6,546 nt of DNA from the NCBI GenBank assembly GCA_029879665.1, contig JAOUPW010000117.1:1-6546 (forward strand). The letters run 5' to 3'. Positions 5,658 to 6,546 of this stretch are shown piece after piece. A program made the translations under genes and the position numbers. The notes beneath the pieces were generated by a model. It was given only the letters and a program-made list of their open reading frames with translations, had not been told where the DNA came from and made no database searches. Each line of letters starts with the position of its first letter. Positions within the stretch are counted from its first letter, which is position 1. The DNA comes from Rhodospirillales bacterium (lineage in GTDB: Bacteria; Pseudomonadota; Alphaproteobacteria; Rhodospirillales; JAOUPW01).

Positions 5658-5682
5658 TAGACAAAAAGATGGAGACCTTCAA
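5654..5682 (-). promoter_or_regulatory. Sigma70-type promoter of the RHH-like gene
   Basis: On the minus strand, TTGAAG at 5682-5677 (4 of 6 to consensus) is followed after exactly 17 bases by TATTAT at 5659-5654 (5 of 6). Transcription would start near 5647, leaving a leader of about 60 bases. The -35 box begins 10 bases after the hflX stop, so this gene can be expressed independently of hflX. The -10 box touches the palindromic operator. Confidence 0.6.
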
Positions 5683-5692
5683 GGGAGCGCAA

Positions 5693-6546
5693 TCAGTGAG
5701 GATGACGCGAGCGGCGAAGATCGAAACGGGCTGAGTTGGCGGGATCAAGACGGACTTTAATATGAATGGCTCGATCATCGTCATGACGATCGATAACCTC
5801 GCCATGATCGTAAAGCCAGGCCAGGGAAGCGCCGTCATCAAGATCGAGGGTTATGTCTCGAAGATTCATGGATTGAGACAACAAGCCGTCCAGGGCTTGT
5901 AATAATTCGCTACACCCTTCTCCAGACAATGCCGATACGGGGATCAGTATCTGATTATCGCGCCCGGCTTTACTGACCAGGACCTCGCGATCCTCTGGGG
6001 ACAGTAAATCGACCTTGTTCAGAACCTCGATCACCCCGGCGTACATCTCGTCGGTAATGCCCATCTGCCGCAGAACAACAAGAACGTCCTCTTTTTGTGA
6101 ATCCGTATCCGAATGGGCCGCATCACGAACATGAACGATAATGTTCGCTTCATTAACTTCTTCCAAAGTGGCATGAAAGGCGTTGACCAATTCGTGGGGA
6201 AGGTCGGAAACAAAACCAACCGTATCAGATAATATCACCTTGCGTCCGGACGGAAGGTTCAGTCCGCGCATGGTCGGATCCAGGGTTGCGAACACTTGAT
6301 CCTTGGTTGATACGTTCGCCTTGGTCAGTTGATTGAATAAGGTGGATTTTCCTGCATTGGTGTAGCCTACCAGGGCGACAACCGGATTAAGATTCCTTTT
6401 TCGTGCCTGTCTGTGCAGGGTCCGGGTTCGCTTGACCTCGGCAAGTTCAAGTTTGAGCTTGGTGATTCGATTTCCGATCAGGCGGCGGTCGGTTTCGATC
6501 TGGGTTTCGCCGGGACCGCCCATAAAGCCAAATCCCCCCCGTTGAC
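5693..6546 (-). CDS. hflX: GTPase HflX, C-terminal part (N-terminus beyond right edge)
   Basis: HflX is a ribosome-associated GTPase that splits stalled or heat-damaged 70S ribosomes. The frame is open to the window edge: before the first visible Met (6523-6521) come the residues QRGGFGF, so the protein reads RGGFGFMGGPGETQIETDRR in all, the typical HflX linker. The Met at 6523 is therefore internal, and about 150 N-terminal residues are missing. Counting from that Met: a coiled linker (12-45), G1 GYTNAGKST (53-61), the G2 region ATLDPT (79-84), G3 DTVGF (100-104), G4 NKVD (169-172), G5 SAL (197-199), and a C-terminal domain ending RRSRHPH. All GTPase motifs are intact. In many alphaproteobacteria hflX follows hfq and is followed by mazG; here the next gene is an RHH-like gene, and mazG lies about 2.1 kb away in the opposite orientation. 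Confidence 0.98.
   Translation of the reverse strand, partial: QRGGFGFMGGPGETQIETDRRLIGNRITKLKLELAEVKRTRTLHRQARKRNLNPVVALVGYTNAGKSTLFNQLTKANVSTKDQVFATLDPTMRGLNLPSGRKVILSDTVGFVSDLPHELVNAFHATLEEVNEANIIVHVRDAAHSDTDSQKEDVLVVLRQMGITDEMYAGVIEVLNKVDLLSPEDREVLVSKAGRDNQILIPVSALSGEGCSELLQALDGLLSQSMNLRDITLDLDDGASLAWLYDHGEVIDRHDDDRAIHIKVRLDPANSARFDLRRSRHPH

Noticed and set aside
6534..6540. A run of seven C (G on the coding strand) in hflX as a phase-variable tract
   Set aside because: It encodes the conserved RGGFGF linker in frame, and seven is short for slippage-based switching; it is the ordinary sequence of this motif.

Overview
The window looks like a chromosomal segment of an alphaproteobacterium, probably Rhodospirillales-like. 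This rests on the proximity of hflX and mazG, which often follow hfq in that class, and on the protein styles; it is inference, not a database match. Eight protein genes are supported, two of them cut by the window ends. I see no rRNA, tRNA, CRISPR array, transposase or phage gene.

Left part (1-2756): surface-polysaccharide genes. On the minus strand, a glucose-1-phosphate cytidylyltransferase (rfbF/ddhA type, 295-1065) is followed after 3 bases by the N-terminus of a family 2 glycosyltransferase that runs off the left edge. Diverging from them on the plus strand is a large polytopic membrane protein (1233-2756), which I read as a GT-C type, lipid-phosphosugar-using glycosyltransferase. The 167-bp divergent region holds a consensus minus-strand -10 box and several short repeats.

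Middle (2753-4301): mazG, the house-cleaning NTP pyrophosphohydrolase, starts inside the stop codon of the membrane glycosyltransferase (ATGA overlap), so the two are probably translated from one message. A short intergenic region with a weak hairpin leads to a 202-aa putative lipoprotein of unknown function.

Right part (4316-6546): all minus strand. hflX (ribosome-rescue GTPase, N-terminus outside the window) is followed by a small ribbon-helix-helix-like protein. Upstream of that gene lie a good sigma70-type promoter and two near-identical 14-bp sites 31 bp apart, one centred on a perfect 10-bp palindrome; this looks like an autoregulatory operator. Next comes a 3-hydroxyisobutyrate dehydrogenase-family oxidoreductase whose leader carries a strong inverted repeat.

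No radically new system is evident. The points most worth a second look are the putative RHH protein with its tandem operator, the inverted repeat ahead of the dehydrogenase, the disrupted and inverted hflX/mazG arrangement with mazG fused translationally to a glycosyltransferase gene, and two proteins or domains I cannot assign: the lipoprotein and the C-terminal soluble part of the GT-C protein.
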